Positions 23,143 through 34,921 of a DNA stretch of 64,000 nt are shown piece by piece; position 1 is the first letter of the stretch; the number at the start of each line of letters is the position of its first letter. The stretch lies in assembly GCA_037447655.1 (NCBI GenBank), contig JBBHKE010000248.1, forward strand, positions 102,501 through 166,500, written 5' to 3'. Made by a program: the position numbers and the translations under genes. Below the pieces are notes generated by a model. It was not told the origin of the DNA. It did no database searches and was given only the letters and a program-made list of their open reading frames with translations. This DNA comes from Zygnema cylindricum. Lineage: Eukaryota; Streptophyta; Zygnematophyceae; Zygnematales; Zygnemataceae.

Positions 23143-25319
23143 GGAATGGTGGTGTTTTATATCCAGCGACAGGAGGTTATATACCAGAGCCGGAGCCTGA
23201 ACTTGACCAGGCACAACTGAATGAGCATGTTAAAGAACTCCTCCAAAAAGTTTATCCTGGAACAATAAAACGTTTGAAAAGCAATTTGGAATGGGACAAT
23301 TCGGTTGCCGAGCTTGGTTTGCAAATAAAACAAGTGCTATCAGCGAAAGTCAGCAGTTTGACTCGGACAGGCACGAATGGAGTTGGACCCGGAGATATAG
23401 TGCATGAGGCTGTTGTTGTTGGACCAGGAGTTGAAGATACGGAGAAAAAAAATGTGGAGAAATGGAGGACCGATGACAGTTTTGATGTATTTGCTGCGCA
23501 AGACACTTTCGAGTGTAGTTGTGGAACCGTTTTACGTGGTCAATTGGAAATCAGCGTTGGAAGCCCTGGCAAATCGTTTGGTGAGAATCTCATTCTGGAA
23601 TACACCTTTTATGAATGTAGGACTTGTCTCTTTGTTTTTCTTTGTTTGTCCGGTAAAAACTATTGTCCAGTAAAGACTTTTGTCCACCTTTTGCTGTAAC
23701 CAATATGGATTGCACAAGGTTTAGGTTTCGACCCGCTCTTTGTGTGCACGAGGTGTCGCAGTCCATGGTATTTGGCAATCCATGATAATGAGGGTGTTAC
23801 CGAAAGTTGATCTGCACCCTTTATCACAGATGGTATTTTTTTAAATGACCGGTTTTAAATCATTCATTTCTAAATCATCTATTGCACGAATTTGTTCGGT
23901 TGGCATTCTTGATGCGACTAAGGAAGCTTATCGAGTAAAAGTTGTGCAATAGCGTGAAGTGTTTTCAGAATGAATTTAGTTAGTTTTTGCTTTTGTCTTG
24001 TGCGATAAACCTCATGTGCCTAACTTTGGAACAGATTTGGTGTAGATAAAATACCCGCGAGCGTTCAATTTTGTATTTTGGTTCCTACATTCTTAGCTTT
24101 TGTGTATAACAGCTTTCCGCTAAGCTCTACTCTTATAGACCTTTTCATTTGCTTGACATATTTTTTTGTTTGTTCGTCTATTGCAGGTGGTTCACGAATG
24201 TGTTTTTGTTGTTTTGTGGAGAGTCGCAAATCATTTCTTGCAGCAACATGCTTTCGTTTATGTCATCTAACGCCAGATGATTTAATCAAGGCTCTAAGCC
24301 TTCTAATGAAGTTAGAGAAGCTCCCAAAGCTGGCTACTTCTTCTATTCCTCCTATAAGTTTCGCCGTGAAGGAATACGATGTTCCTGGAGACTCAGCTAG
24401 GGTATCTCCTGTTTCACACATGAAACCATCTGCCCTACAATTTCCACCTGCTGATGGGCCCCCACAAACAGTTGAGAATGTACAAAAGTCTCAACAGTCA
24501 AATGATCATTTACAACATGATGTCCCAACTGTCGTCGCACAGGAAACTCCTTGTTCAACCTCTGCTGTGAGTGGTAAACTTGGTGGAGATATCGAAGGAT
24601 CCCCGATTGGATTTGCTTTTTCTGTAGAGGAGAGGAGTAGCAAGGGATTTGAAATGAAAGAAAAAATGGATGTCAAAGAGGAAGAGAAAATGGATGACGA
24701 AAAGGAAGAGAAAATGGACGGGGAACATGAAGAGAAACAGGATGCGAAAAGGCAAGAGAAAATGGAGGGAAAGAATGAAGAGCAAGGGGATGAGAAGAAG
24801 GTATTGATTGCTGAACGTTTGGTTTGTGCTGCCCAGGAAGCTGTCAAGGATGTAGTTAATAGCTTACCTGGAAACAGTAATAATGAAGAGGCTGTGTTCA
24901 TTGCAGCAGCAAAAATTGAGATGAAAGACGGAGTTGTTAGAGAAATAGAAGCAGTTGTGGAAACCCAAACGCAAGTTTATGGTAACAGCCATCTTTCTCC
25001 TCCACTACTATCCGATAGAAATGAAGTGGTTGGGAATAACTTGGCTGAAAACTGTAAGACAGGAGATGGCGTTGGAGTTGTTTCCGAGTTAAAACCAGGT
25101 GTAGAAACAGAATCGGTGGTTGATAAGGGTATGGTTTCACATTTATCGCCGAATGTTGCAACGGAAAATGGAACGGAAGAGGATGACGAATCTCATTCTG
25201 CCCTTGGGAAGAGAAAACATGGTGAAGAATTCCAAACTGATGAACAAAAAATGGTAATACTGACAAATGTGATCGAGCAAGAGCCAGAATGTCCTTTGAA
25301 GAGACTTCGACTGTCTTGA
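23143..25319 (+). CDS. unrecognised gene, two 3' exons, 5' end lost at Copia-1
   Basis: Exon 1 (partial) runs from 23143 to 23581 and ends GT-compatible at TTTG|gtgaga. Exon 2 starts at 24187 after ttgcag and ends with TGA at 25317-25319. Both boundaries are phase 1 and the join is in frame. The protein (about 520 residues visible) has an acidic start (YIPEPEPELDQ), a predicted helical region (LLQKVYPGTIKRLKSNLEW), a Cys-containing block (FECSCGTVL, CFCC), then FRLCHLTPDDLIKALSLL. A long disordered half follows, with EKMDxE-type charged repeats and a basic end (CPLKRLRLS). I do not recognise the family. The frame stays open into the LTR, with no start codon of its own, so upstream exons were removed or displaced. 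A nuclear protein is possible but only a guess. Confidence 0.65.
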
Positions 25320-26766
25320 GATTTGTAAGAAATAACTGAACAAGAAGAGAAGTGGGGCCTTCATGTATTTGTAACACCCTTTTTCTGGTTTTATGAGTAG
25401 AGTAAGGCTGTCTTTAGTTGTTCGTGTTGGAGGCATTTTTGGAGGAACGATAATTTCTTTGGAGGGAAATTTATTGGTGGATGGCTCGTTTCAAAAGAGA
25501 AATGTGAACGTGTGCCGATGGGTTTCTTTCCAATGTATAGTTTTTGGTTTTTGTGATAACTTGTTTTTTGTCGGTCCGAAGAGCATATGTAGGTTTGGTG
25601 TAAATGAATAAATTCTATATTAGAAGAATGCTTAACATGGCCCAACTATTAGAAGAATGCTCAGATAGGTTTCAGTTGATAAGTGTATTTTGGCTTGCTC
25701 TATCAACATTTTTTTTGTTTTCTTTACTATTATATGCAAAGTGTAGCCTGGATTCATTTCAAGGATTTAGGACTCTCGTAAAACGTGGTTGTTACCAAGA
25801 ACGTTTTTACACAAAAAGTGTGTTTTAGATGATAGCTACTATGTCATCGTTGATTGTCTATCTGAACTTATCTGTCCAATGCATCAACAAAAATGAACAC
25901 AACTTCTTGAGGATGATGATAGTAATTTGTCCATACTACATGATGATGATAATGATGATGGTGATTGTCCACAATACTAAGATGCATATCACATATCGTC
26001 TGTTGATTCTCGCTGCTGTATTCAAAGTTGCCACGCTAAATATTGTTGCACAAAGTCTGAAATTTTGACCTGAAATAGTAGACAACCTGGAATGTCTTTT
26101 ACATTTTATAAATGACATTGATAAGGGGTAAAAAATTAGTGTGGTAGGGAGTAACCCATAATGGGTGGGCTGTTACGGTGATTCATGGTTAAAAAGCTCC
26201 TAGTAGTCTGTTGATGCCTTTGATTTTATTGACTGCACTGTTTTTTCCTATGTACATCAAGTTCGATGGCAATTGTACTTAACTAACAACTCTTGTACAA
26301 GAGTTTCCATCGAGAGGCATTCTAGAGTGGAAATTTTATCTGTTTTTTTGTGGAAATCTTTTTGATTTCAACATTTTAGTTGTTTGTCGTGCATCGGCTG
26401 GTGGAATGTACATGGAGATTGGACTTGCAAAGAGGACTTTGGAGAGTTATAAGCTCAGTTAAAAGAAAAAAAAAGGGTGCATCAAGTTGGTGTTCGTGAA
26501 AACCATTACTCCAGTTCATCTTCATCTGTATTTGTTAAAAGGAAATAGCAAGTTTAGAGGAGATTTGGGTCAATAATACAAATCAAGGCTGTGCATTCAG
26601 ACCCCACCGAGAAGAGCTCTTTTATTGAGTATCATTGACATTATTTTATTTTTATTGGTCAAGAATGCACATTTGAATCAGTGTTGTTTTTTTATACATT
26701 GAAAAAAACAAGGGTCTTTAATTAAAAATGCGTAACCGAATCTTATCTAAGTAGGGGAGTAAACTA
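25320..26766. other. intergenic, no gene seen
   Basis: Holds the presumed 3' untranslated region of the 23143 gene (an AATAAA-type signal occurs at about 25608-25613) and an ATGATG-rich stretch near 25911-25960. Nothing else is supported. Confidence 0.5.
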
Positions 26767-26964
26767 CACCGCTCATCGTAATTAGCGTTAAAGATTTATT
26801 ATGTTAATGTGAAATTATAATTAATAATACTAATTTAGTGCAAGGGGATGTGGTAGATTGTAGTCCACGTCCTTAAATAATGTTGTTAACTCTGTTTTGT
26901 GATTTTTGGCCAAAAAAAGTCGCGGCTGAATTAGTGTTATTAACACTAATAATGATGAGCGGTG
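26767..26964. mobile_element. MITE, TA-flanked, CACCGCTCATCG type
   Basis: 198 bp with inverted ends CACCGCTCATCGTAATTAGC and the complement at the right, with TA on both sides (26765-26766, 26965-26966). It is the best-preserved copy of the family seen at 520 and 6210. Confidence 0.88.
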
Positions 26965-28175
26965 TAGCAGGCAATAGGAAAGTGAAAATAGAACAAGAAG
27001 TCAAAACTAACCAAAAATCGAGATCGCTACTCTCTCTACTCTCTACGGAGGGTGTTAATCAGTCTTTTATGATTCTTAGTCAAGAAGACTTGCAACTGAA
27101 TTAAGACAACAAACACTGTTAATTAAAACCTGTTCCAATATCAAGGCGATAAAGATGATTATTGTTAAGCTGTTATACAAAACAAGCTAATAAAAGTTAG
27201 TTTGGCTCTTCATAAACATAATCCCTATCGGATGGTCACTCCCTCACCCTCTCTCTTCTTCTCCTCTCCCTCTTCCTCTTATCTTCCCTTTCTCTCTCTC
27301 TCTCTCTTTAAACTTCGCCGTCAGCATGTCTTTGGCGAGTTTGTATTAACACAAAGGGGGAAAACGTCAATCTGATAGGCTTGCCAGACCTATAAGCTGG
27401 AAATTCAAAGTTTTTAGGGTTCATGTTTACGTTACCAGAAGTGACGCCAATTGCAGACTCTAATAGGAAACATTTTCTAATACCTTCCATCTCGTAAATA
27501 TTTCTGACTGTCCCTCGTGAGAATTGACCATTTTGCAGTGGAAAGCTATGTCAAAAAGAGTAAGATTTATTCCACTACAGACATTAAATGACGAAAAAAG
27601 AAAAAAAAAGAGGGGGAGACAAGCACCTTACATAGGTTTGCTGCTTTTCAGTTTTTCCCTTTCGAAGCTAGGACACAAAAAGGGGGGGGAAGGGATACAA
27701 GGAGACAAAGAAACACGTCGTTGGTTTCTTTTCCACTATCTCTCATTTCCGTCCTCTCCCCTTTTTTTTTTTACTTTAACCACTCTCTTTCCCTCACACC
27801 ATCTTTTTCACCCTCCACTTCATGTAATTACAATTTCCCTTTCCCCACCCCATCGTCTTCCACATGCTTCCCTTTCATTGGCCGACCATGTCAAAAAACA
27901 CACGTGTGAGCCCCTTTAAAGTTGTAAGGTAACGCAACTTGTACGGTGTTAATTTCATTTTTTTGGTAAGGCTGCGGATTTTCTCTTTTTTTTCTAAGTT
28001 ATGGAGGAAAACGACAGAAAATAACTGTAACTTTAGCACGTGCGAAAGTACCCTGAGTGGATGGCTGCGCGCGTTAGGGTTTGGGCTTCCCGAGAAGTTG
28101 TCAAGGATGTGAAGTCAACTGCTGATCAGTGACAGTGGGTGACGCCGATGAAGTAGAAGCCATCACAGAATACTA
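26965..28175. other. intergenic, no gene seen
   Basis: CT-rich tract at 27239-27309, T-rich and G-rich short runs at 27595-27780. A 131-codon open frame at 27524-27919 is compositionally simple and has no motif, so I do not call it a gene. Confidence 0.5.
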
Positions 28176-29616
28176 CAACGCGAATCGTTATTAAAGTCAA
28201 AGTTTAAATAGTGTTAAAGAAAATTTACCTTAATTGATGCTAATTAAGAATTTGAAATTTTTTAAAAAAATGTGTATTAAAATTTCGGCATTATGCTAAT
28301 TTATAGTGTTGTGTATCGGTAAAAAACTTATCGCGATAACACCGCTACCGATAGTTATCGGTTATCGAACGGTCAGAGGTTCCGATATATCGGTCTAGGA
28401 CCAACAAATTCCATATCGGCGATAACTTAAAAAATATATAGTATGCATACAATAGTACTTTATAACATACTGTTTTATTTATTTGATTTTATATAGCGTG
28501 GCGTGCCACGTATGAAAACCTATTCCGTTACAGTTTAACTGCTATATATTACGGTAAACGCAGCACATAAACGCTGGCCGATTAACTGAACAAAACTTTT
28601 ACGGCGACTTACGGAAATTTACTAAAAAACTGGTGAACATGGAACTGGAAAAGGACGGCGGACACAAAAGTACAACGGACGCAAAATAACAATCTGCGCG
28701 CCGCCGGAATCGAACGGACGACTCGGAATGAGAAAACACGAATGGACAGGCTAGCGTGAGCGCCGGCATCCCGGAATGGCTCTTTTGGCAGCTTTTGCCA
28801 AAAAAGCCGACAGATTGACGCGTGGCAGGTCCCCAGTGGATCTCAAGGAATTAAGGGACAAAGCCATGGCGTCGGATGTGAAAGGTACATCGTTTTTACT
28901 GGATCCGTATCAAAATCGTACAGATTTCATGGCGGCTACGGTACTTTTATGCTTGTACACGTCCGGAGAATATGACGTACAGTTGAGTGTACAGACCGTA
29001 CATTTATTTGTACGGTCCGTACAGTTATCGCCAATAATTATCGTTATCGGCATTATCGCCGATAAGTACCCGATATTATCGGCTACTTATCGGCTACAAG
29101 ACCGATGTCGATATATCGTACCAATATATCGATTATCGGATACCCGAAAAAAGGCCCATATCGGTTATTGGCAAATCCTTACCGATACACAACACTACTA
29201 ATTTAGGAAACAGCAAAAATAGAATATTCGTCGTACGATTATACACATTACTATATGTATCCAAATAAAAAAATAGAAATCGTACGCAGTCGTGAAATAT
29301 AAAAATCCGTACATGTTAGACTAATTTACATGTCAACAAAATCCGGCTTTTTAAGCACACGTTCCTATGCGTGCGCGTCTGATTTAATTCATTTTCTGTA
29401 AATTTTTCATTTGAAAAGGTACATTTATGTACGGTCTGACATTGACCGTACATAACACTATTTAGATCTTATTGTACTTTCATTCTTTACGCTATTTTGT
29501 ACGGTACCATAACTAACGTCAAGGAAAAATTAAAATCATGTATCCTATTTGAGGAAAAAAATCAAAATTTTAAGAACCCAAATTAGTGACTTTGACACTG
29601 ATAAGGATTCGCGGTG
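28176..29616. mobile_element. TA-flanked TIR element, larger member, interrupted by a hAT-like MITE
   Basis: Left end CAACGCGAATCGTTATTAAA; right end complementary to CACCGCGAATCCTTATCAG. TA flanks lie at 28174-28175 and 29617-29618. Without the nested element it is about 540 bp. The ends belong to the CACCGC...ATCG...ATTA superfamily of the smaller MITEs. No transposase is encoded. Confidence 0.75.
28304..29197. mobile_element. hAT-like element nested in a TA-type element, 8-bp target duplication
   Basis: 894 bp, ends TAGTGTTGTGTATCGGTA and the exact complement, flanked by CTAATTTA at 28296-28303 and 29198-29205. Same tips as the 9300 element. The interior carries repeated TATCGG/CCGATA motifs near both ends and GTACGG motifs. 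A 141-codon open frame (28776-29201) has no transposase motif and crosses the end of the element, so it is not called. Confidence 0.88.
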
Positions 29617-29618
29617 TA

Positions 29619-30236
29619 CACCACGAATCGTAATTAGAGTAAATAAAAAATTAGAGTAAAAAAACAAAAAAAATCAATTAGAGTTATGAACGCTAATTTG
29701 TGTAATATATCTTTTCACAGAGGAAGTTTACTCTAATTTATTTAAGTACTATATATTGGGTTATGTCGGTAATAATTATCCGCGCTGTAATTATGAACAC
29801 AAAAACTACGTAAACGTACAAAATCTGTCAGTTCGTACAGTTGGACGTCAGTATGACGTTAGTACTATTTGTCGCGCTGAATGTCAGTTAATGTTCACAC
29901 TGACGACGATGCTGTCGAAGGACGGGAGTTATGCGAACGACTTTTTTTCGATGTAATTGATTTTCTGTTTAGTGCGATTTCACGTGCGAGCGCGATTCTA
30001 TTAAATCATTATTTGTACCTTTTTACTTGTAAAAGTATAATTTTGCACGGTCGGACGTCGTCCGTATTCCACACTATTTAAAACGAAGGAAAAATATATA
30101 TTATTTTTACGCTAATTAAACCTTACCTTAAATAGTATAATGAAAAATTTAGAACCATTTACTCTATTTAAGGTGATAGAGTCAAAATTTAGGGCAATCG
30201 AATTAGCGTTATTTACTCTACTTACGATTCGCGGTG
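29619..30236. mobile_element. TA-flanked TIR element adjoining the previous one
   Basis: 618 bp, ends CACCACGAATCGTAATTAGA and the complement. The left TA (29617-29618) is the same TA that ends the neighbouring element, the right TA is 30237-30238. Its TIRs match the 28176 element more closely than the 198-bp MITEs. Non-coding. Confidence 0.8.
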
Positions 30237-31037
30237 TAGTTGTATGAAATTTATCAGTCCGTACTAAAAACTTCTCATTATTTGGTATAGATGTATAAAA
30301 TATGGGTCAGGTGAAGGCATCGATACGTGAAATCGAGTTGTTGCAACTGAAAATCACACTCATATTTGATTCCCATTCATAAAAAAGAGGGAAAGTCGCG
30401 AGAACGTGTTATCACATGTTCAAGCATTGAATATGTGAACACTAACTATCACAACTACAAAAAGTGTATCCAAAATTAGTGTTAGGTGCATAAAATTATA
30501 GTTATTTTTGTTGGCGTTAGGCCCGGAAACCCAAAATAGAGTTAATAACATGACACTACTTGTTTATTTACGCTAATTAATAATGTTGTGTACCGAAGGT
30601 GACTTGCCAATATTCAATAGGTACTTAATTTTGGAATCCCGATAATCAATATATAGTTTCGATATGTCAAGAATATGATACCGCGATATTTATGCAATAT
30701 ATCGGTCGATATCACAATATTTTTTTATCGCTAATATATCAAAGTGACTCAAGGCAGAGGTCGCAAACGATTAACCAAAATTGTAATGGACCGTTAATCG
30801 ACCGCCCGCGTCGGATAAGGAACAGATTCGGGTACAGAATTTGAGGGGCCAGGCGAATTTGGGCAGTTGATTCACAAATCAGTAAAAAAAAATCGGTTAC
30901 GGTCGACTAAGCAAAAAACGAAAAAAATGAAAGTTTTGTACTGTCCATACTATCCAACATTATTGTACTTTGTCCTCATTGTATCATAGGTATAAGGGAA
31001 ATTTACCATTAATTTTGTATCTATTCGAGTACGGGCG
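30237..31037. other. intergenic, possible relic of the hAT-like family
   Basis: From about 30589, TAATGTTGTGTACCGA and several TATCG motifs resemble the left end of the 28304 element, but no right end or duplication is visible. Otherwise nothing is seen. Confidence 0.4.
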
Positions 31038-31911
31038 TGTAACAGTAATAGTGGATCAAAATTGTTCGTAAATGGGTATTTACCTATTACAAAAATAGAG
31101 TTTTGAATTTGATAGACGTTTGCGAACGAATCGCACGATTTGGGGTTGTGTTTTAAAAGATATAGTAATTGGTGTATTTAGGTGACACCGCGAGGTCAAA
31201 ATAACGATTGGGTGTTCATTGTTACGGGTCAAGGGTCAAACTATCCGCGGAATTTAAAGCGTACGTTTATAAAGTACAAAACAAAATCAATATTTCGTTA
31301 GGTACGCACGATGGTTCGTTTCGTATAATTTTGAGTACGAAACATCACTTTCAGTTTAGGGAATTTCGTAGGAAGTTTCACGTGCGAAATTTGCGACGCA
31401 CGTTCGTGCGAAGTCGCGTTTCGTTTGGCGCGCACTTTGGCACGTAAATGTTACGTATCGAATCGTAGCGTTTGATTGGTTAGAAATGCTACCTAGTTAG
31501 CAAGAGATTTCGCACAGTTTGAGTGCTTGCTGATCAATGATTGGCCAGAGTAAAACCTGTTCAACAGAGCGTTGACTTTGGCCTGGCGAGTCCAGGGCGA
31601 TGATAGATAAATAGTGAAGTCTAAGAGGAGAGTAAACATCTTTTCCTTTGGAAAAGTTTGTGGAAATTCTGACTGATCTTAGTACTGAGCGATTAAAACC
31701 AAATTGGAGCATTAGCATTTTCACATTGAAATCTCTTACCAACTAAGTAGCGTTTTAGTAGTTAAGAGATTGAATTATTAAGAGTGGAGGGTAGAGAAAA
31801 ACACTTTAATAAGAAGGGTTGAGCCACAAGGGCAAGAGACCAAGCTAATATTACGTGGTCTGAAGCTTCTTCTAATTTAAAGTTTATCCTTATGTGAGTG
31901 TTTTCCAATGT
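31038..31911 (+). repeat. element X left LTR, part before Y insertion
   Basis: 874 bp homologous to 43915-43031 in inverse orientation. The remaining LTR end is at 39355-39439. Confidence 0.88.
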
Positions 31912-33207
31912 TGTCATGCCACATCTCGTCGGCCACTTTCCTTGTTAATATTTAGATTTTAGGATGAGCGGCCGCCACACTAATTTGTATTTGGGTGTTA
32001 TTATGGTTTCGCAGGTCCGTACATTGTAAGTTTGATCGTCAGTACATACCTACGTTGACCGTAATTTCCGCCGGCGACGAGTTGGATCGTACGACTTTCA
32101 TTTCCCGGAATTCCCGCTGACGATTCATTTTCGACTTCACGTCCGTACTTAAGTTTTCTGTCGCAGATTTTGGCGTGACGCGACAGACAATTTCATATAT
32201 TTATTTCGATCGAAGCGACGCCGGGAATCTCGCGGGTATCTGGGAGATATATTTTCGCGCGAGCGGCGGCGACCGTACTTTTGATTTCCATCGCAGGTTT
32301 TGGCGTGACGCGATGTACAATTTTGAGACACTTATTCCGCGACGTATGACTTTGGGATGTTGGTGATGTGACGTACGTTTTCAAATGTTGGTGACGTGGC
32401 GTACGATTTCAAAACATTGGCCACGCAACGTGCAATTTTGAAATGTTGGCGACGCACGCTTATTGGTTGTATTTTAAGTCGTGAACCCATGTAGGTTCAC
32501 GCATTTTCATGTAGTTAGGAAGGGTTTTAATCCGCAGATTGTGAATTTTGTAACGTAGGCATATGGTTCTGGTCGTTTATTGGCCAAGACCCAAATTAAT
32601 CGTAAATTGTACAGTCAAATACTCTCACGTGATTGGTTAGTTAGCAAATGTCAGAAATTAGTACTTTGGCTATTTCGTTAGTACTTAGGCGATTACGTTA
32701 GGTTTGTACTCTCATAATTTGAGAGTAAAGGAATTGGTCGAAGAGGACTTAGATCTTTCTGTCTTTTGCCCTCGTCTTTTTCCTTAGTCAAATTGTCAGT
32801 TTTTTACATGCAAGGCTTTTTCTGCCTTAGTTTGTTCAACGCTTAGCTTTTCTCTTTACTCATTATACTTTCATTGTAAACCCTATAAGTTAATTCACTC
32901 GGTTTTGGCCGGAGTCGCACGGTTTCCTTTCAACGACCTCTTTTAGTGTGGAATCTGCCCACTTTCTGTTTCCGAACCTTTGTGGATGCCTTTGGTGAAT
33001 TAGTGTTTCACTTTTAATTGTCTAATTTTCCTTGCCTTGGTTGGAGTTTGCTGGTGGTTTGTTAGAATCTGGTTATCTCGGATTCTCTATAGCTTCTAAT
33101 CGTTTGCTTTCTATTAACATTTTTTGCAATTGGTTACTAGTGTGTCAAAATTCGGTTTTCTCGAATTCTGTGCAGATTTTTAACGTTGCTTTCTTGTATT
33201 TTCTTGT
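31912..33207 (+). repeat. element Y repeat A1
   Basis: About 97-98% like A2 by eye. Its last 150 bp contain the first units of a tandem repeat that continues into the core after 33207. Confidence 0.88.
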
Positions 33208-33335
33208 TGTTATTTTTACTTGTTTGTTAGAATTCGGTTATTTCGGATTTTCTACATATTTTCCTTGCTTGTTTTATTTTTGTAATTTTCTGCAATCGGC
33301 GTGCCCGGATCTAGTTATCTCGGATTCTCCGCAGA
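33050..33335 (+). repeat. tandem repeat across the A1/core boundary of element Y
   Basis: Four imperfect units of about 75-90 bp, each with a (T)TCGGTTATYTCGGATT-like core, near 33059, 33150, 33224 and 33299. A2 keeps only the first two units before jumping to C2. Confidence 0.65.
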
Positions 33336-34921
33336 TTTTTATTGTTGTCTTCTTGCATTTTTGTGGTTTTGTTTTCTTTATTCGAAATATTAGACCTAAC
33401 TCCTGCAAGGAATACGCCCAGACCGTGGAGCCTAGTGACTACCCATCGGCTAAGTATTCCTGTACTCTCAAAATATCATTCTCCTCTCTCTTGTTGTGTG
33501 TTTTAAAAAAAATCAAAAAAAAATTGTAATATTTCATTTTCAGTTTTTGTTGAAAAGAAAAAAAAATATCGTCTTTCATTCTCAGATTTGGTTCTTGGTT
33601 TTGTCTTTTCCATTTCTAATCCAATTTACCTTTCATTTTCAGTTTTCATTCTCAGTTTGGTGTGAGAAATTTAAAAAGAAAAATATATAAATACATTACT
33701 TACCATATAAAATCTAGCTTTCCATTTCTAAATTTTCTTACACCTAATTTTAATCCGGTTTCTTCCTTTTGATCCGGTTTTATATTTGCATCGGTTTTAA
33801 TCTTATCTCTTCTTCACTTGTAGTTTCTTTTTCAGTTTTTCCTTTGAAAGAAAAATTATAAAAATTGATATATATCTATAATTTACACATTTAAAATACT
33901 TTTACTTCTTTTTTCAATTTATTCTTTCGAGAGTTTCCCTCTTACCTTAGCCTATTCTATTTCTTTCCTGTAGATTTACATCTATATTTTCTGACAATTC
34001 AGTTTTTGTTGTCAAATTAGGGTTTTTTCTGCAGATTTTAGGGTTTTTCTATCAAAATTAGTGTTTTTCTGCAGAAATTAGGGTTTCCTGCAAAATTAGG
34101 GTTTTTTGCCGAATTAGGGTTTCTTGCTGAATCAGGGTTGCTTCAAGCCTAAGGTTGGCCCAAAGTCTAGGGTTTGGGCAACTCATTTTCCCAAACCCTA
34201 TCTCACTTCCAAGTTTATTTTTCCTTTCGTTTCTTTGTTCCCGTATTTTTCTTTCACTCTTTCCTGGGGTGTGGACATTCACTAGGGGGAGTCCTACACG
34301 CACCTGAGGACATTGAGAGGAGACTCCTTTTGGAGGAAAATTTCGGAGCGGATTGTGGAGCGGATTCACACTTTGGCGCTCTACAAAGCCCAGTTGCGGC
34401 TCACCTTTGATAATCACCAGATTATTAAAGGTGTTCTGTAAGTATTACGATGCCGTATGAGCGCAAGAGCGTGTTAAGATAGTTGGTTGACCGTTTGGAG
34501 GGTTCGTGCGTGGATTGGATTTCATTGGACCCAATTGTATTGAGCACTTGCATTTCCCAGCTTTCTTTTTTTGTAATATGGCCGTGAGTGGCCTTACGTT
34601 TTTCGTGATTGCTTGGATTGCATTTTACAGCTTAGATCTAGCCGTAGGTGGCTTTGGATAGTTGTCTCGCTGTTTGTGTTGCTGTAGATATGCACTTGTG
34701 GGTGCTTGGATAGCAATTTTTTTGCCTTGATAGATCTGGCTCTCCGGCCTTGCCCACTTGTAGGGTAGAAGGTTTCGATAACACGGCTTTTTGGTAGATC
34801 AGGTCATCGTGGCCTTGATAGTGACTTATTGGTTTGATTGATATGTGTGGCTTGGTTGCTCACTTGTTGCATTTCGTATAGATTGTGTTCATTATCTCGT
34901 CGTTGTTTCCCTATTCATTTT
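33336..34921 (+). other. element Y leader with telomere-box-like array
   Basis: No open frame. 34015-34150 holds seven to eight spaced TTAGGGTTT-like motifs (plant telo-box AAACCCTA in complement), and 34170-34200 has more. TA-poor stretches from 34480 to 34800 repeat GGCCGTGAGTGGC / GCCGTAGGTGGC motifs. Confidence 0.6.

Noticed and set aside
24506-24901. 131-codon minus-strand frame opposite the orphan gene
   Set aside because: Antisense shadow of the charged repeat; the plus-strand exon has correct splicing phase.
28776-29201. 141-codon frame inside the hAT-like element, considered as a transposase remnant
   Set aside because: No hAT dimerisation or DDE motif, and it runs past the end of the element.
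33032-33529. 165-codon Phe/Leu-rich frame in element Y
   Set aside because: AT-rich tandem repeat of the leader; its counterpart in A2 is truncated, and there is no domain.
34015-34200. Interstitial telomere tract
   Set aside because: Motifs are spaced and degenerate, not a contiguous telomere repeat array.
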